DNA from: Rhexocercosporidium sp. MPI-PUGE-AT-0058
Lineage: Eukaryota > Ascomycota > Leotiomycetes > Helotiales
NCBI GenBank assembly: GCA_020746875.1
Contig: JAGTJL010000012.1
Span: 1,860,001-1,924,000 of the forward strand
Direction of reading: 5' to 3'
Length of the DNA stretch: 64,000 bases
Each line of letters starts with the position of its first letter. Within the stretch, counting starts at the first letter, position 1. The translations under genes and the position numbers were made by a program. Under the pieces are notes generated by a model. It worked only from the letters and a program-made list of their open reading frames with translations. It searched no databases and was not told the origin of the DNA. Positions 1 through 12,405 of the stretch are shown here, piece by piece.

Positions 1-1347
1 ACGTCTCCCTATCGAATGACTGTTAAATCTTCCCTGAAAATAGAAACAGCAACAGCAATCTCATCCAGCCTTAATACCGTACAATACATCTCCTCCTCTT
101 CTCCTCTCCCTGCAAATCGTCTCCCATCACGAGAAGTGACGGAGGAACTTCACATAGCCAGACGACCAATTCAAAGCCTCGCCGCGCAACTCAAGTGATG
201 AAAATTTCAAGCGCGGCGGTGAAAAGGGGGACTTTCCAAACAAGCAGAATTTCTCGTGAGTGATGACTCTCCATGATATCTAACTAAATGCTTCTACTCG
301 TCTTCAACGCCTCTAGTCGTTCTTTTCCAAGGTGAAGAAAGGAAGGAGGAGTTGACGAAGGAAGGGAAGTGCGCGGCCTGGGACAGGACAGGACAGGACA
401 TGTGATGTGATGTGGAAGTGTTGGGGAGCAGTGTATTGGATTTCCTTGCATACTTGTATGTTTTAACATTTCATCAAACTCACCAGTCAGTGTCACCAGG
501 TGTCAAGTCAAGCCAACAGCACGTAAACAAAACAAAACAAAACAAAACAACCCCCCTATCCAACCAACCAACCTACGCCAATAGCCGAGAATGCGAAGAC
601 GGAAAGTGAATTCTCTTACGCTGATCTATGTCCCAGAACCTTCTACTGATATTACAGTACAGTAGCGAGGTAAGCTAGCTAGGGTAAAAGCAAGGGAAAA
701 TTTCCTCCAGAACACCTAATTAGATTCCTCAAATGCTGGGGCCCGATGTTGATGCTAAGTAATCCAGGCTCTCGCTTATCCAAGCTCTACTAAAATCGGT
801 CCGTCCCAAACACAGTAAAAGCGAGAAGGGGTCCTGGTCCTCGCTGGAACATCCGGGCCGACGCGTCCCGTGTTCTGAACCTTCACAGGCAGGAGAGATA
901 TTTCGCTGCAGCGGCCGGCCGAGACATTACAGCAACGACGCCCCCCCTGAACGCGTCCAGATGGCTGGGCCGCGGGAACCTTGGATCGGGGTCAGGCTGC
1001 TAGCGTGGAGTGAGGTACGTACTCGAGTAGGTGCAGAAGGCTGAAAAAGCGGTCGATGATGTACGGTACTGCGAGGTACTTACTGTCTTGCCAGGTTGTC
1101 AGACACATGTCTTACCCTTGCGACGGGAGCTTGGGGATCTGAGATTGTTCTTGACATACAGTAAAGACAAAGACATGACATGACGGGAGGGGAATCGGTG
1201 GGTGTGGGGAGCCACGTTTCTGGGACATTGTCTTGGATTTGTCCCGTAGGGCAGGCAGGCAGGGCTTGATGGGGGCGCTTGGTTTTTTTTTTCTGTGGGA
1301 ATGTGTGTCACTGGATTGGTGTGGGGGGAGAGGATTGGCGGTCGACG

Positions 1348-1418
1348 TCTCTCTGTCTGTCTGTCTGTCTGTCTGTTTGTTTGTTTATTTGTTTGTTTGT
1401 TTGTTTGTTTGTCTGTTT
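1348..1418. repeat. GTCT/GTTT tetranucleotide microsatellite
   Basis: About 70 bases of GTCT units passing into GTTT units. The pattern suggests that one tetranucleotide tract accumulated C-to-T changes. Confidence 0.9.
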
Positions 1419-2655
1419 ACTAGTTCTTGAGCTTAGAGCTGTTGAATGTTATTGGAGGAGGCGTGGTTGCTGATGAGGTGAGTGAGGTGAGGTGAGCCGG
1501 ACTTCCCCAAGCCCTCTCTAGAACTCGGTAATGGAACGACCAATGCGCGTCTTTGTTTACCACACAGGCATTCATGCAGGACATGAGAAGAAGGCGATCT
1601 ATGAATAAGTGGGCTGATAGCTAGATCGATCGATTGCGATTGAGATTACGCGTTTCGCATTCGCGATACTTTTTCGGGGTTTGAAATTGGATGGGGGATG
1701 GCGATATGGAAGGAGTGGAGAGTCGGTGAGTGAGATACTCGTACCGAGTACAGGACAGGGCCCTCACTTCTACTCCCCGATCAAGATGTGATGTGATATC
1801 GTGACTTGCGCTGCATGTACACGCAGCATCTACCTGCAGCAATCATCGCCGCATACAGTACAGTACAAGACAAAGACAATCCAAGAGATAAGCAGGTTGT
1901 CCGCTTCTGCATTGCATGTGGGGAGCTGATGAATCGATTGATCAGTCGATTGACTGATCTTTACAGTACTTACCTACTAGGAAAAGAATGCTGTTGTGAC
2001 TTTGGTACTTACGATGCATTCAATGGGGGGTTGTATTCATGTTCCTTTTGAGGCTTAGAAGGCCTTGTCTGGAGTATTTGTCGTGATGAGAAATTCCCCG
2101 GGTGTACATTGATTTGGAAGATGACTGAGCATCGTGAAGACTGTAAGTGGAGTTGAGATAAGACGACCAACTACTTCCATGCCGTACTGTACAATACAGT
2201 ACAGTACAGTGCAGAAAACAGCCACTGACTAGTAAAAGCTAGCGCAGTAGCTAAGAAAAGCAAGTCTTGGACGCTTCCTTGTATGTACTGTACAAACTCT
2301 CAGATACACAATCGTACCCGGGCAAAAGAGGCAAAGCATCCTCAGCGGGGAAATGCAGCGCAGTCGCCAGTCGCAGCGCAGCTCTCGGCATCGGAAGCGC
2401 CCACTCACTCAAACTCTCTTTCGGGCCGTCCTATGTGGTAGTGGTAGTGCAGCCGGCCGTGCAGCGGTGGTTGTCCTGCTCTTTTCAGTTGTATCTCCGA
2501 AGAACCCCTCTTTTGCCTTTAACTTGAACAGACCTACAGCTACGATGATGCCGAAATATATCTGGTGGGATGAGATCACCGTGTCTACTTGTAGACTTAC
2601 CGCCGCTGGTAGGAATGACGTAGTCATAATATCGGCGCTTGTTTGATTGCTTGAT

Positions 2656-2677
2656 TGAGTGAGTGAGTGAGTGAGTG
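2656..2677. repeat. GAGT tetranucleotide repeat
   Basis: Five or more tandem GAGT units, next to an AGAGG/GGAGA-rich purine stretch at about 2770-2810. Confidence 0.85.
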
Positions 2678-4719
2678 TTTGATTGCATGGAAGATGTTTT
2701 GATGAGGAACAGGGAGGATTATGGGATTGTTCATCGGCATCTTCAATATTGGATGGGAGGATAGCAGGGCAGGATAGAGGAGAGGAGAGGAGAGGAAGGG
2801 GAGGGGGAGGGCTAAGTTTGGTACCGAGGAGAAGGTGCGGGGCTAAAGACTTGGAAGAGAGAGTGAGAGAGAGAGAGGCTTATGCGCTTTCTGTTATTAC
2901 TCCTGACTAGGGAGGAAGTTTGGTAACGAAACGGCGAATTTTCTTGTTTTCGGGGAAGGGAGGTAGAGAGAGTGTGAAGAAGGCAGGTGTTTGGGAATGC
3001 GGAGATGGTGATGAAAGTTGGAAAGTGGGATTGGACTTGATTGGATTGCGGTGATATGGAGCTTGGAATTTTGGAGTTGGACTTGGAATCTGGAGACTAA
3101 TGGTTAGTGAAGCAGGGAGGGGTGAGGCAGGGAAAGAAACATGACAGGAGAGGAAGGGATGATGGAGCGCCAGCGAGGCGCTTAACCTTGACGGTTCCTT
3201 GATATCTACCTGTTCACGGACATGCTTTGTTACGGATGGAATTGAGTTTGCGTAGTACTTCCGTACCGTTGTAGTAGTGTTCTGATCTGGGTTGGGACTA
3301 GTAGCAGATATACTTTTCCAACAAAGTCCGACTTCCACAGACTGAACAGAGTCTAGACCACCAAGCGTACCGAATCTAGGTAGGGTATGCTGAAGCTTTT
3401 CTGTCTCTACTGTACAGTATACAGACCAGTATGTTTAACTTTTCTTTCTCCTTCCTCTCCCACCCCCTCGCTTCTCCACTTCCTATCACCATGACTAGTG
3501 GGCACTTAAGCTTATTCCTAACTTTTGTCCAGCCTATCAGGCTATTGTGCACCTGTGGCTACCAGCTAGGCGAGCGAGCTTTGGCTTCGGCCACACCGAA
3601 TACGTACGGTGGCGTGAGGGGTTGAGCCCGAAGAGGCGAATGAACCGAGCGCACCTTTTCTTTCCATGTGGGTTTGTGGACCAGAAGGGACGAGAAGGGA
3701 CGAGAGACGAGAAGAGAAGGGCGCGCCGGATTGTTGATGGGGATCGCCTACGTCAGTGCTGGGAAGGAGTCCGTGAGCTTGTTGAAGGTATGCGGACGTG
3801 CATGGAATGGAAATGCACTAGAGATGGAGATTCGCAATGGGTTGGGGTGGAGGGTGGCTCGTGGGTGGCATGTTGCTGGAGGAGGATAGGAGAGTGTGGA
3901 CCCTTGTGAATGGAGATGAAGATCGATCGTGAAAGTCGAAGAGGTAGAAGAAGCTTGGAAATACAGAAGCGAGAAACGAAGGAACGGACGGTCGGTATCT
4001 TGGAATCTCCCTGGATGTATATGAAGCGCGCCTGGTCTATAATGATTTTCCTGTAGCCGGATTGTTTGAAATGCCATAGTAGAGGGAAGAATGAGCGGTA
4101 GGTAAAACATGGTAGTTCTGGGTCTTGACCGTTGCACGTTACACCAGAGCGGGCCTGTTGATGAGACAAAGGAGATCATTTGTTCGTGACGTGATGTGAT
4201 GTGATATGGATGCGATAGAAGCGAGGACACGATGCTATTCGTAACTATTGACATGAGATTGTGTTAATGCCAGGTAGTGTCACCACCTTCTGACCGGCTT
4301 CGAAACAAGGCAAGAGAACTTGGAAGCCCTTACGTCAATCAACATCGATCGAACCCATCGTGGGCCTCCCTATCATCGATCGCACTTTACGTACCAAATA
4401 GAGCAATAATAAAAAGGCATTGCGACCTCCAGTGGGAGGGAAACAACACTTACTCATCCTGCAACCCTTCGGATATTTATTTGTTGTTCACTTTTCCCCT
4501 CCCGAGACATTTCAAGCCTTATCGGTAAATATTAATTAGACTGGGAAATAATCCTACGAGGGCTTGGTTCAGCCCACCATCACCATCTCAGCGCGCCAAG
4601 CAGATAGGCGATTTCGCCGATTTGACAGCTCCTCAATTCAGCTCAGCCTTTGACCGCTGCTCTGGCGCACGCACTTGCGTCTGCAGTCATTATTTTCCAG
4701 TACTGTCCAGGGTGTCAGG

Positions 4720-4770
4720 ACGAACGAACGAACGACCGACCGACTGAACGAACGAACGAGCGAGTGAGGA
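4720..4770. repeat. CGAA/CGAC tetranucleotide repeat
   Basis: Imperfect tandem array of CGAA, CGAC and CGAG units over about 50 bases. Confidence 0.85.
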
Positions 4771-5239
4771 GTGGTGGGGTTGATGTACATGCAGTCAGAA
4801 CACGCATAGCGCATACAGCATACATGCATGAGAGAACCAGAGCGCCATCGAACATCGAACATCGAATACCACCGCCAACAGCTGATTCAATATTAAGTTT
4901 TTTTCATAGAGAGAAAGCGCCGCGGTGGAAGGAAGAGAAGGTGTGTTTTGGGTTGATTTGATGTGTAAGTGAGACCGTGCTTCCGTTTTAGTATCTACCC
5001 ACCTACCTACCCGCAGCCTCCCGTGTTGATTTTATCGGTTGGGGTTTCGCTTGTTTCTCTTTGAGCGGGTTGATTTTGATTTGATTACTGGATTTGTATT
5101 CGCGGAGCTGCTGTGATGTACCGTAATGGGAGATGGGGCATGATGTATGGAGTGATGGATGGCGCTGGAAGAATCCGATAGGTTTTCTTTTCCGCTTTGT
5201 CATGGTTGGTTGATGTGCGGAGAGTGCTTTTCAAGCTTT

Positions 5240-5266
5240 CCTCACTCACTCACTCACTCACTCACT
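5240..5266. repeat. ACTC tetranucleotide repeat
   Basis: Six tandem ACTC units. The same unit recurs at 6634-6654 just before the gene at 6708 and again near 60600. Confidence 0.85.
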
Positions 5267-5415
5267 TCCTCACTCGGCTTCTTTGTCAAGGACGCAAGGC
5301 ATAAATCAAAGCCAAACAAAGCAAAGCAAAGCACAAAGCCAAACCGGGCCGGCAAGGGAGAAGTGAGGGAAAGTTTAAAAGATTTCAAACATCAGCCTGT
5401 TGATAGACTTTCCCA

Positions 5416-5443
5416 TCTCCTCTCCTCTCCTCTCCTCTCCTCT
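5416..5443. repeat. TCTCC pentanucleotide repeat
   Basis: Five tandem TCTCC units within a pyrimidine-rich stretch. Similar CTCCT tracts follow at about 6120-6180 and 6280-6300. Confidence 0.85.
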
Positions 5444-5872
5444 TGTCCCCACGAGAGTTGTACTGTACTTACCCTCCTCTCACCCCCTCCAACTGCATCC
5501 CGTTCCCAGCAAGCAGTGCAGTAGTCTTCCCGGGATCATACTGTACTCGCTGCTTCACCCTCTAGGAACCAGTGCCTGCAGTGCCGGCCACACGTTTTCT
5601 GCCATCGCTCTCCCTCGCTCACCTCCCTGTCCGCACTCCCTGTCAAAGCTTGCCTCTCTCGCTACTCGCTGATACTGATTCCGATACTCCAGCAATAATC
5701 TCGGGTTTGGTGTAGGAGCAACAGCAGCAGCAACATCAGCCACGCCACGCCACGCCTCGCGCTAAGATCCAGCGAAGGGACCACCACTTCACTACCACTA
5801 CCACTACTACTACCCACCCAGCCCAGCAGCCAGCACCCAGCCAGCCCAGCACCCAGAGCACAACCCCCGTCG

Positions 5873-5906
5873 ACCTGAACTTGAACCTGAACCTGAACTT
5901 GAACTG
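5873..5906. repeat. CTGAAC hexanucleotide repeat
   Basis: Five to six tandem copies of CTGAAC with small changes (CTGAAC/TTGAAC). A CCTGC-rich tract follows at about 5930-5975. Confidence 0.8.
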
Positions 5907-6633
5907 GATCTGACCGGCCGGATCTTGGTCCTGCCCTGTCCTGCCCTCCCCTGTCCTGCCCTGCCCTACCCTGCACCGACTACCTGCACCTGCACCTACT
6001 TACACCTACTACATACAACCTGCACCACCTGCACGAACCTCCACCCAAAACCTCCACCATCAAACCAACCGTCAACCATCAACCACCTTCCTCTCTCATT
6101 ATTGAGGTCCGCCCGCGTCATCCTCAACCTCCTCCTCTCCTCCTCCTCCTTCTCCTCCCTCTCCTTCCTCTCCTCCTACTCCCCCTACTCTTTCTTCACC
6201 TCTTCGCCTCTTCACCTCACTCTCCCCGCACCTCCAGCCCACGCTCCGAGGCTTCAATTCCATCATCAATCCCCTTCTGCTCCTCTCCTCTCCTCTCCTC
6301 ATCAACCAGTCAATCCTTTCGACCCCAAACGACGTCAATTGCCCAGTTTCACGCCCACCTCCCGTCCTACTCTTCCCCACCTCCATCGGCCAAATCAACA
6401 AACCACATTGCCGACACCCTACCCTCTAGTGCAATCCCAGTTATCGCGAAGCTACTGCATCTAGCTACAGTCCGTCACCATTAGCATCCGCCGCCGAGAT
6501 CGAACTCGGTCCAACTCGTTCCAAGTGCGTGGAAAACAGCCTTCTAGCGCCACTTCTCCCACGATAGCAAGAGACATTCACGCCCGAGCTTGCTTCTCAG
6601 GCCAATAATTGCCTCACGCTGCTGCAAGCAACA

Positions 6634-6654
6634 ACTCACTCACTCACTCACTCA
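6634..6654. repeat. ACTC tetranucleotide repeat in a 5' leader
   Basis: Tandem ACTC units about 55-75 bases upstream of the ATG at 6708, probably in its 5' leader. Confidence 0.8.
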
Positions 6655-6707
6655 CGCCCCAACCCACTCTTCCCTCAACCCGCATTATTCACCTCACCAC
6701 AATCACA

Positions 6708-7841
6708 ATGGCATCCCAAGTCCACAGGAAACCCATGCCGACGGGATACCAAGGTCCTCAATCCCCCGACCTCTATTCGCATAGCCGAACTCGAACAACC
6801 TCCTCGAACATCTTCCCGACCGCCCAGTACCCCCCTCAACCCCAACAACTGTATCCAGGCAACATGCAGGTCCACAACTACACCTCGCGGAGAACTCCCT
6901 CGAACGCAACCTACTCGACGACCGCCAGCAGTGGGAATGGCCCTGTGCCGTTCCGCCCCGTCTCCCAAGATCTTCGCCGCTCAACATCCTCGAGATCCGG
7001 TGGTTTACAACCCTCTAGCTACGTGGCCTTGATGAGGAAGCAAAAGGCTACAGTCTGGTGCGATAGAGCACAGCATGAAGACCCCCGTCTTCTCGCCCAG
7101 CAGAAAGCAGCAAAGATAAGAGCCACGATGGAAGTCATCGGCGGGCCAGCGGCAGGCCGGGTATCGACGAGTGGATCGGGCAGTCTGGCAGGGAGCAATA
7201 GAGTCACAGCAAAGATTCGCCATCATGGCAAGGCCGGGCTCGTGGGATACAGTCCTGGAGATCTGGTGGGTGGTGTGGGAGGCGTGCCCATGCGATTGAG
7301 CGCCAGTGAGGTGGAAGGAGGAGATAGTGATGATGATGCCGATAGTGGGAATATGGCATACGGAGGAGGGACATACCATCGCCGGACTGGCAGTGGGAGA
7401 AGCAGTGTTGGTAGTGGCAGACGCGGGCTCACGTATTCGAGACAATCTGGCGCGAGCTCTACAGGTGGCAGATGGAGTTCGGGAAATACACCACCAGGCG
7501 AACGACAAGATTCAATGGACGACGTGCAAGAAGCGGGCGAGACGCCAGTGCCTGGCACGCATCAACGGGCTAAGGATTACTTCGCTGCTGAGGGTAATGG
7601 AGATGGTACACGCAGTGCTGGGAGTGGAAGCAGCGGGGAGCGTGCCGACGCAGTGGGTGAACTAAACACTGCAGACGCCGCTAGACTTGCCAGCAACAGC
7701 TTACTGAAATCCACCGTTACCCGCGAGAAGAGCGTCAAGAATCCGGACGAGCTGAGGAGGAGAGGCAGTGTGGATGACAGGACCATGACGATGAGTGCTG
7801 GGCGGCTGTATATTGCGAATCCGGATGCGGATAGCGATTAG
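6708..7841 (+). CDS. Conserved-looking low-complexity protein, function unknown
   Basis: Single open frame of 377 residues. I take the ATG at 6708 because it follows a CACA context and because upstream in-frame codons translate the CACTCACT repeat and look like leader. An in-frame ATG at 6609 would add 33 repeat-derived residues. The protein is rich in Ser, Gly, Arg and Thr and is probably largely disordered. An N-terminal Pro/Gln/Tyr-rich part is followed by a more ordered stretch (about residues 95-140) with YVALMRKQKATVWCDRAQ and a charged helix running into ATMEVIGG. A segment with TAKIRHHGKAGLVGY comes next, then acidic DSDDDADS, RS-rich repeats and a short C-terminal RLYIANPD motif. The ordered segment suggests a fungal family, but I cannot name it. 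It could be cytoskeletal, signalling or RNA-associated; nothing visible decides. Confidence 0.75.
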   Translation: MASQVHRKPMPTGYQGPQSPDLYSHSRTRTTSSNIFPTAQYPPQPQQLYPGNMQVHNYTSRRTPSNATYSTTASSGNGPVPFRPVSQDLRRSTSSRSGGLQPSSYVALMRKQKATVWCDRAQHEDPRLLAQQKAAKIRATMEVIGGPAAGRVSTSGSGSLAGSNRVTAKIRHHGKAGLVGYSPGDLVGGVGGVPMRLSASEVEGGDSDDDADSGNMAYGGGTYHRRTGSGRSSVGSGRRGLTYSRQSGASSTGGRWSSGNTPPGERQDSMDDVQEAGETPVPGTHQRAKDYFAAEGNGDGTRSAGSGSSGERADAVGELNTADAARLASNSLLKSTVTREKSVKNPDELRRRGSVDDRTMTMSAGRLYIANPDADSD

Positions 7842-9000
7842 GGAGGCGTAGTAGAGGCAGAGGGGGATATACTACATTTTCAGTTTTCTGTTTGAATATC
7901 GGCAGAAAAGAAACGATGAGAGGAGGCGGCTATCCTTCTTTCTTGCTTTCTCTCTTTCTGGTTAGAACTGGGCTACGGCTCATTACTTGCATTTGTGGCG
8001 TTTGGGCGACGGTGTCGATTTGGATGGGCTTGGTTTTTTATTTCAGGATTGAGGGGCAATTGGATCGGTTCATTATATCCTTTCTTCTCGAGGGGATGGT
8101 AATGGGTTGGATGGGTTGGATTAGAAGCCCTCGCTCGTTCTAGCGGCACTGCTCCTTTTTGTATACATGGATGGAAGGGCAAGCCTTGATGGCATTGGAG
8201 AATGCATTGGATGGACGGATGGATGGATGGATGGAGGGGCACATTACAGTCGCTTGGACAGGACGAGACAGAGGGAGAAAGTAATACAAGAACCATAGCT
8301 TCGGCTTCACTCAATCCATCTTTTTGTGTCTGTCTATGCCTGTCGAACATGAATCAATTGCCTTGTGAGTTTGCGTATCAGAAAGTAGGATCACATGTAG
8401 ACGAAACCAGGCAAAGTGAATAGGATTGAGCTTGCTTTGGGATTTAGCGGCACCAGGCGGAAAGGAACTCGAAGGTTTCTTGACCGTTCCAAATTTAACA
8501 GTTCAAAGAGAAACACCTCGATTAAACTTCATCGCACAGTGTCGGATGATTGGGAATTGTGTATGTGGCTGTCCTTTAATTGTCTTTGACGGTCTTGCAT
8601 TTCTCTTCTTTTTCTTCTTCGATTAAAGTACAAGTAAGGTCAGAAATTCGAAGAAGATGTGTAGGTTGAGAGGGGCGTTGATGTCCTCCTTGGCAAATGT
8701 GTGGTACCTGCCGGAGAAAACGCGAAACCACTTCCAACGCGCTCTCGTCGCGTCCCTTCCTTTGACCCAACCGCACCGCATCCATCCATCTATCCACCTC
8801 CACACACACACACCACTACCCACACTCCAGAGCCTCAACACCAGCACCTCGAATGATCTCTGGGAGTAGACATCTGGGATCCACTCTCTTTCAATCAATT
8901 CAAACTAGATTAATCTGGTACACCTTGATTCATTCACCTGGACCGTTCGCAACCTGGCTTTGTCGCCTCCGAATTAAAGACACCGCGCGCGTCGTCCACG
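7842..9000. other. Intergenic region with GGAT repeat
   Basis: This holds the 3' end of the upstream gene and the promoter and leader of the CAF-1 subunit gene. The only marked structure is a GGAT tetranucleotide repeat at about 8207-8235. No coding frame is convincing. Confidence 0.6.
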
Positions 9001-11204
9001 ATGTCTCTCGAAGAGGGCTCACCATGCTCTCGCTCTCTTAAGAGAGACTACGCTAGTTTTGAAGAGCCAGGAACGGTCCTCGAAACACAAGAATTCGAAC
9101 AAGTCTCTGCTGTACCAGCAGATCTCCTAGAGAAGGACAGCAGCGAAGGAGAGAAGGCAATCGATTCATTACCCACACCTCCCATCAGTATCGACACAAG
9201 CACAAACATAAACACAAGCATCAAACGAGACACGAGCCCTGCTCGAAGCACGACGGGTTCGCTGACGGATGCTGGTTCTGCTACGCCTTCGAGAGATCAG
9301 ACTCCAACTCCGATTGCAGCTACCGCTACTTCCGACCGACCTAACCCTCCTCCGTCGGCCTTCGCTGCGATGAGCGGAGGCGGTTTGGGCTCGGGTGCGC
9401 AGCCGCTGCCGAAGAAGGCCAGGCTTAGTTTCCAGGAGAAGGAGATGAAGAGGATTAATAAGGAGATTAGGGATCGGGAGAAGGCGGAGGAGAAGGCTAA
9501 GAGGGATGAGGATAGGGCGCGGAAGGATAAGGAGAAGCAGGTTCTTGCGGATGAGAAGGCTAGGAAGGATAGTGAGAAGGCCGAGGAGAAGGCACGCAAG
9601 GAGGCAGAGCGACTGGCTATTGCGGATGAGAAGGCGAGAAAGGAAGCAGAGAAGGAAGCCGAGAAGAAAAAGAAGGAGGCCGAGAGAGAGGAGAAGCGAC
9701 TAGCCTCAGAGGCCGATAAGGCTGCTAAGGAGGAAAAACGCAGGAAGAAGGAAGAGGAGAAGTTGAAGGCTGAGGAGGAAAAGCGGAAGAAGGAGAGGAG
9801 CCAGATGAAGCTGGGCAACTTCTTTACCATTCCCACTACATCTCGTCCGAGAGGTTCGAGTGTCGATTCAAAGGGTAGGACGTCCATGAGCCCAGCTCCG
9901 CCTTCGTCGAATGTCAGTGCTGCGGTTGCTAGTCCGATGAAGACGCCTGGAAAGCCGGAGAAGTCGGCCTACGAGAAGATGTTCCCGGATTTCTACATCC
10001 AACAAGGTGTTACTGTAGCACCTATCAACAGATTTGAACGAGACGAGGAGGCTGTTGGAGCTATTGAAAGTATGCTTGATAGCTACTTACTCGGCAACAG
10101 AAGCCCAGGTCGTCAACGTACTTTCGATGCACCTACCCTCTTCCACACCTCATCCACCTACGATATACCCCGTGGCAAACAATATGTCCCTGTACGAGAG
10201 ATCATGTCCGATTTCTATTCCAACAATTCAGCGACACCTGTCGACCTCACCACCGACTCACAAAACTCACAAATCAAGAGATCGGGTCTTTCATTAAAGG
10301 TAATTCCAATGAAGATCTTGCACTTTCAAGAAGATGTTCGACCACCATATCGAGGTACCTACACCAGTCGTCCCATCAACGGTATGTCGAAATTGGCCAG
10401 GAACCCATTGAGGAGAGACCTTCCAAACACCGATTACGACTACGACAGTGAGGCGGAATGGGTTCAAGATGACGAGGATGCAGAGGATCTGAAGAGCGAA
10501 GGAGATGAGGAAGAGGAGCTTGGTGATGATGAGGATATGGATGATTTCCTTGATGACGAGAACGACGAGACTGCCAATTCTAGGAGACTGGTCTTACAAG
10601 GTGACCTAGAGCCAGTATCCACAGGACTTTGCTGGGAGGATAGGAAGAGACGAAACTCGAATGTGAAGATGATTGCATATCGGATGGAAGTCATTCTAGG
10701 TTTGTTGATCTCCCTGTTCCAGATGGTAGACTAACTTTTCAAGATCCGTCTATCAAGTCCATCGATCCCTTCTCAACAGCATACTGGGATCCTCCAGCAT
10801 TGACCCGAACTTCTATGGAGCCGCCTCGTATACCTCTCAACACGATGAAATCCACATCCGCAAACATCAACAGCCTCTTCGCGCCCAAGTCAACCCCCAC
10901 CACCGATTTTGTCAAATCCTCATCCATCCTCACCCCCTCGACTCTCTCCTCAACCCCTCTATTTCAACAACCCGCTAAACCAGCCAGCAAAGACGCCAAA
11001 CCCAAGAAAATCCTCTCAGCAGACGATATTCCTGCTTTCAAAGCCGCTATCCAAGGTTCTGATCTCAGCAAGGTCGGTCTGATCGAGGTTCTGAAGAAGA
11101 AATTCCCTGGTAGACCTGCGGCTGCTATCAAGGGTACTTTGGAGACTGTTGCGAAGAGAGTTGGTGTTAAGGAAGTTGATAAGCGGTGGGTCTTGTTGGA
11201 TTAA
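9001..11204 (+). CDS. rlf2: Chromatin assembly factor 1, large subunit (p150/Cac1/Rlf2-like)
   Basis: Two exons, 9001-10699 and 10744-11204, give 719 residues. The 44-nt intron has a GTTTGT donor, a CTAAC branch point and an AAG acceptor; removing it joins MEVIL to DPSIKSIDPFS in frame. CAF-1 deposits newly made H3-H4 on DNA behind the replication fork, recruited by PCNA. Seen here are a long charged Lys/Glu/Arg coiled-coil (KER) region at about 148-262, a PIP-box-like motif QMKLGNFF at 268-275 that fits QxxLxxFF, the FQEDVRPPYRGT motif, a Glu/Asp-rich stretch at about 480-525, and a C-terminal winged-helix-like part with FKAAIQGSDLSKVGLIEVL. The order KER, PIP, ED, C-terminal domain matches the large subunit. 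The start ATG has no competing upstream in-frame ATG. Family assignment is firm; the symbol follows the yeast RLF2/CAC1 gene. Confidence 0.9.
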
Positions 11205-11930
11205 GTGATGAACGAGAGATCAAGTCAGAGATGCGAAAAGAAGAGCGGTACATACACCCTGTTGACTTTCCCGATGGATGGGGTGGGCGATTGGCGTTCT
11301 TTGCCTTGTGGAGTTTTGTTTTTCTTTCTCTGTGGCGTTGGGGTGGTGTTGTGGGTGCGACGAGACAAAAAGATTTTGCTGGGTGGGATTGTTCCTTTGC
11401 TTCTTTGCTTCTCATACGGTCATACAGGATGAAGACTAAACCGGGTGTAGAATGAAGCGGAAAAGACAAGCAGAGAAAATGAGGGCGAGAAAAGCAACGA
11501 TGAATGAGAGACACAATGTATTATATTGCTGTGGCTTTTGCCTGGCTGCGACATCACTTCTTGCGTGCTGGCTTGCATGTAGATATCTAGACTTGGAATG
11601 GACGGGGTGAGAATGAGATGATTTGATATGATATGACTTCCCATCCGGCTCTCATTGCAACTTAGGAGGTGAGCTGATACGAGTTGAAAGACCCTCAATA
11701 TTTTATTCCAATATCACTGAATTCCACGCACTTCTGAATAGATTCGTGACGGGTCGATGTAAGAAACCCATCCGCGAAAGCCTCCTGCACAAACAAGCCC
11801 CCCTCCCTCCCTTTTTAAAATTAACCGAGAGAACAAAGAAACACCCATTTCATCTCTCTTCTTCTTCGTCTCTCTCCACCTATGCATAACGTTGGCCCGG
11901 TTTACCCTGAAAGCATCTTTCATCATTCAT

Positions 11931-11970
11931 TATTTATAAATATATATAAATATATATAAATATATATAAT
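11931..11970. repeat. 10-bp tandem repeat TATATATAAA
   Basis: Four tandem decamers, the first slightly diverged, in an AT-rich stretch between two convergent genes. Confidence 0.9.
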
Positions 11971-12354
11971 TTTGTCTCTTTTTGTTGATAAAGGCGTTGC
12001 GGGCTTGGAAAGTAACGAGAGATACTTTGGGGCCATTGAGTAGCTTGCTTGTTTGTTTGCTTGCCTCGGGAGTTAGGGATTGTTTACCCCCAGCTTACAC
12101 CGCAACCCCGCAACCGCACATACATACAGCTTTGTGTGTATATAACTTTATGCTGTACGGGGAAGAAGTACTGTAAGTGGCTGGATCTGGCACACGCGGG
12201 ATACAGGGTAAAATCTATCTCCCAAACTACTGTTTTCACGAATTGGTATAGGTTTAAATGCATTTTTTATCTTCTGCAGAGTAATGATAAAGATAAATAA
12301 TTCGTAGCTAATTTATGTTATTTGTCTTTCAAAAAGTATTTATTTTTATAATAT

Positions 12355-12355
12355 A

Positions 12356-12403
<48 letters not shown>

Positions 12404-12405
12404 AA
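12355..12405. repeat. AAAG tetranucleotide microsatellite
   Basis: About twelve uninterrupted AAAG units, the cleanest microsatellite in the window. Confidence 0.95.

Larger units (their letters stand above)
1..6707. other. Long gene-poor, repeat-rich intergenic region
   Basis: No reading frame here looks like a real gene. Frames up to about 180 codons occur, but they are low-complexity translations of CT-, AG- or CCTGC-rich DNA, overlap one another on both strands and lack recognisable domains. The region holds many tetra- and pentanucleotide repeats, listed separately, and scattered TACAGTACAG-like words near 655, 1858, 2200 and 3410. The last 1.3 kb (5400-6700) is strongly pyrimidine-rich on the plus strand. 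That suits a promoter and long 5' leader for the gene starting at 6708. Confidence 0.6.

Noticed and set aside
2907..3338. 143-codon minus-strand frame
   Set aside because: Repeated Pro/Ser-rich translation of a purine-rich strand, with no recognisable motif and no splice support.
3748..4254. 168-codon minus-strand frame
   Set aside because: It overlaps other frames of similar length on both strands, has a low-complexity Ser/Pro/His composition and no domain. Probably chance in GC-skewed DNA.
5925..6464. 179-codon plus-strand frame
   Set aside because: Translation of CCTGC and CTCCT repeats (long Pro, Ser and Leu runs) in what looks like the leader of the next gene.
9297..9887. 196-codon minus-strand frame
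   Set aside because: Antisense to the Lys/Glu/Arg-rich coiled-coil of the CAF-1 subunit. The Ser/Phe-rich product is the expected mirror of GAG/AAG codons.
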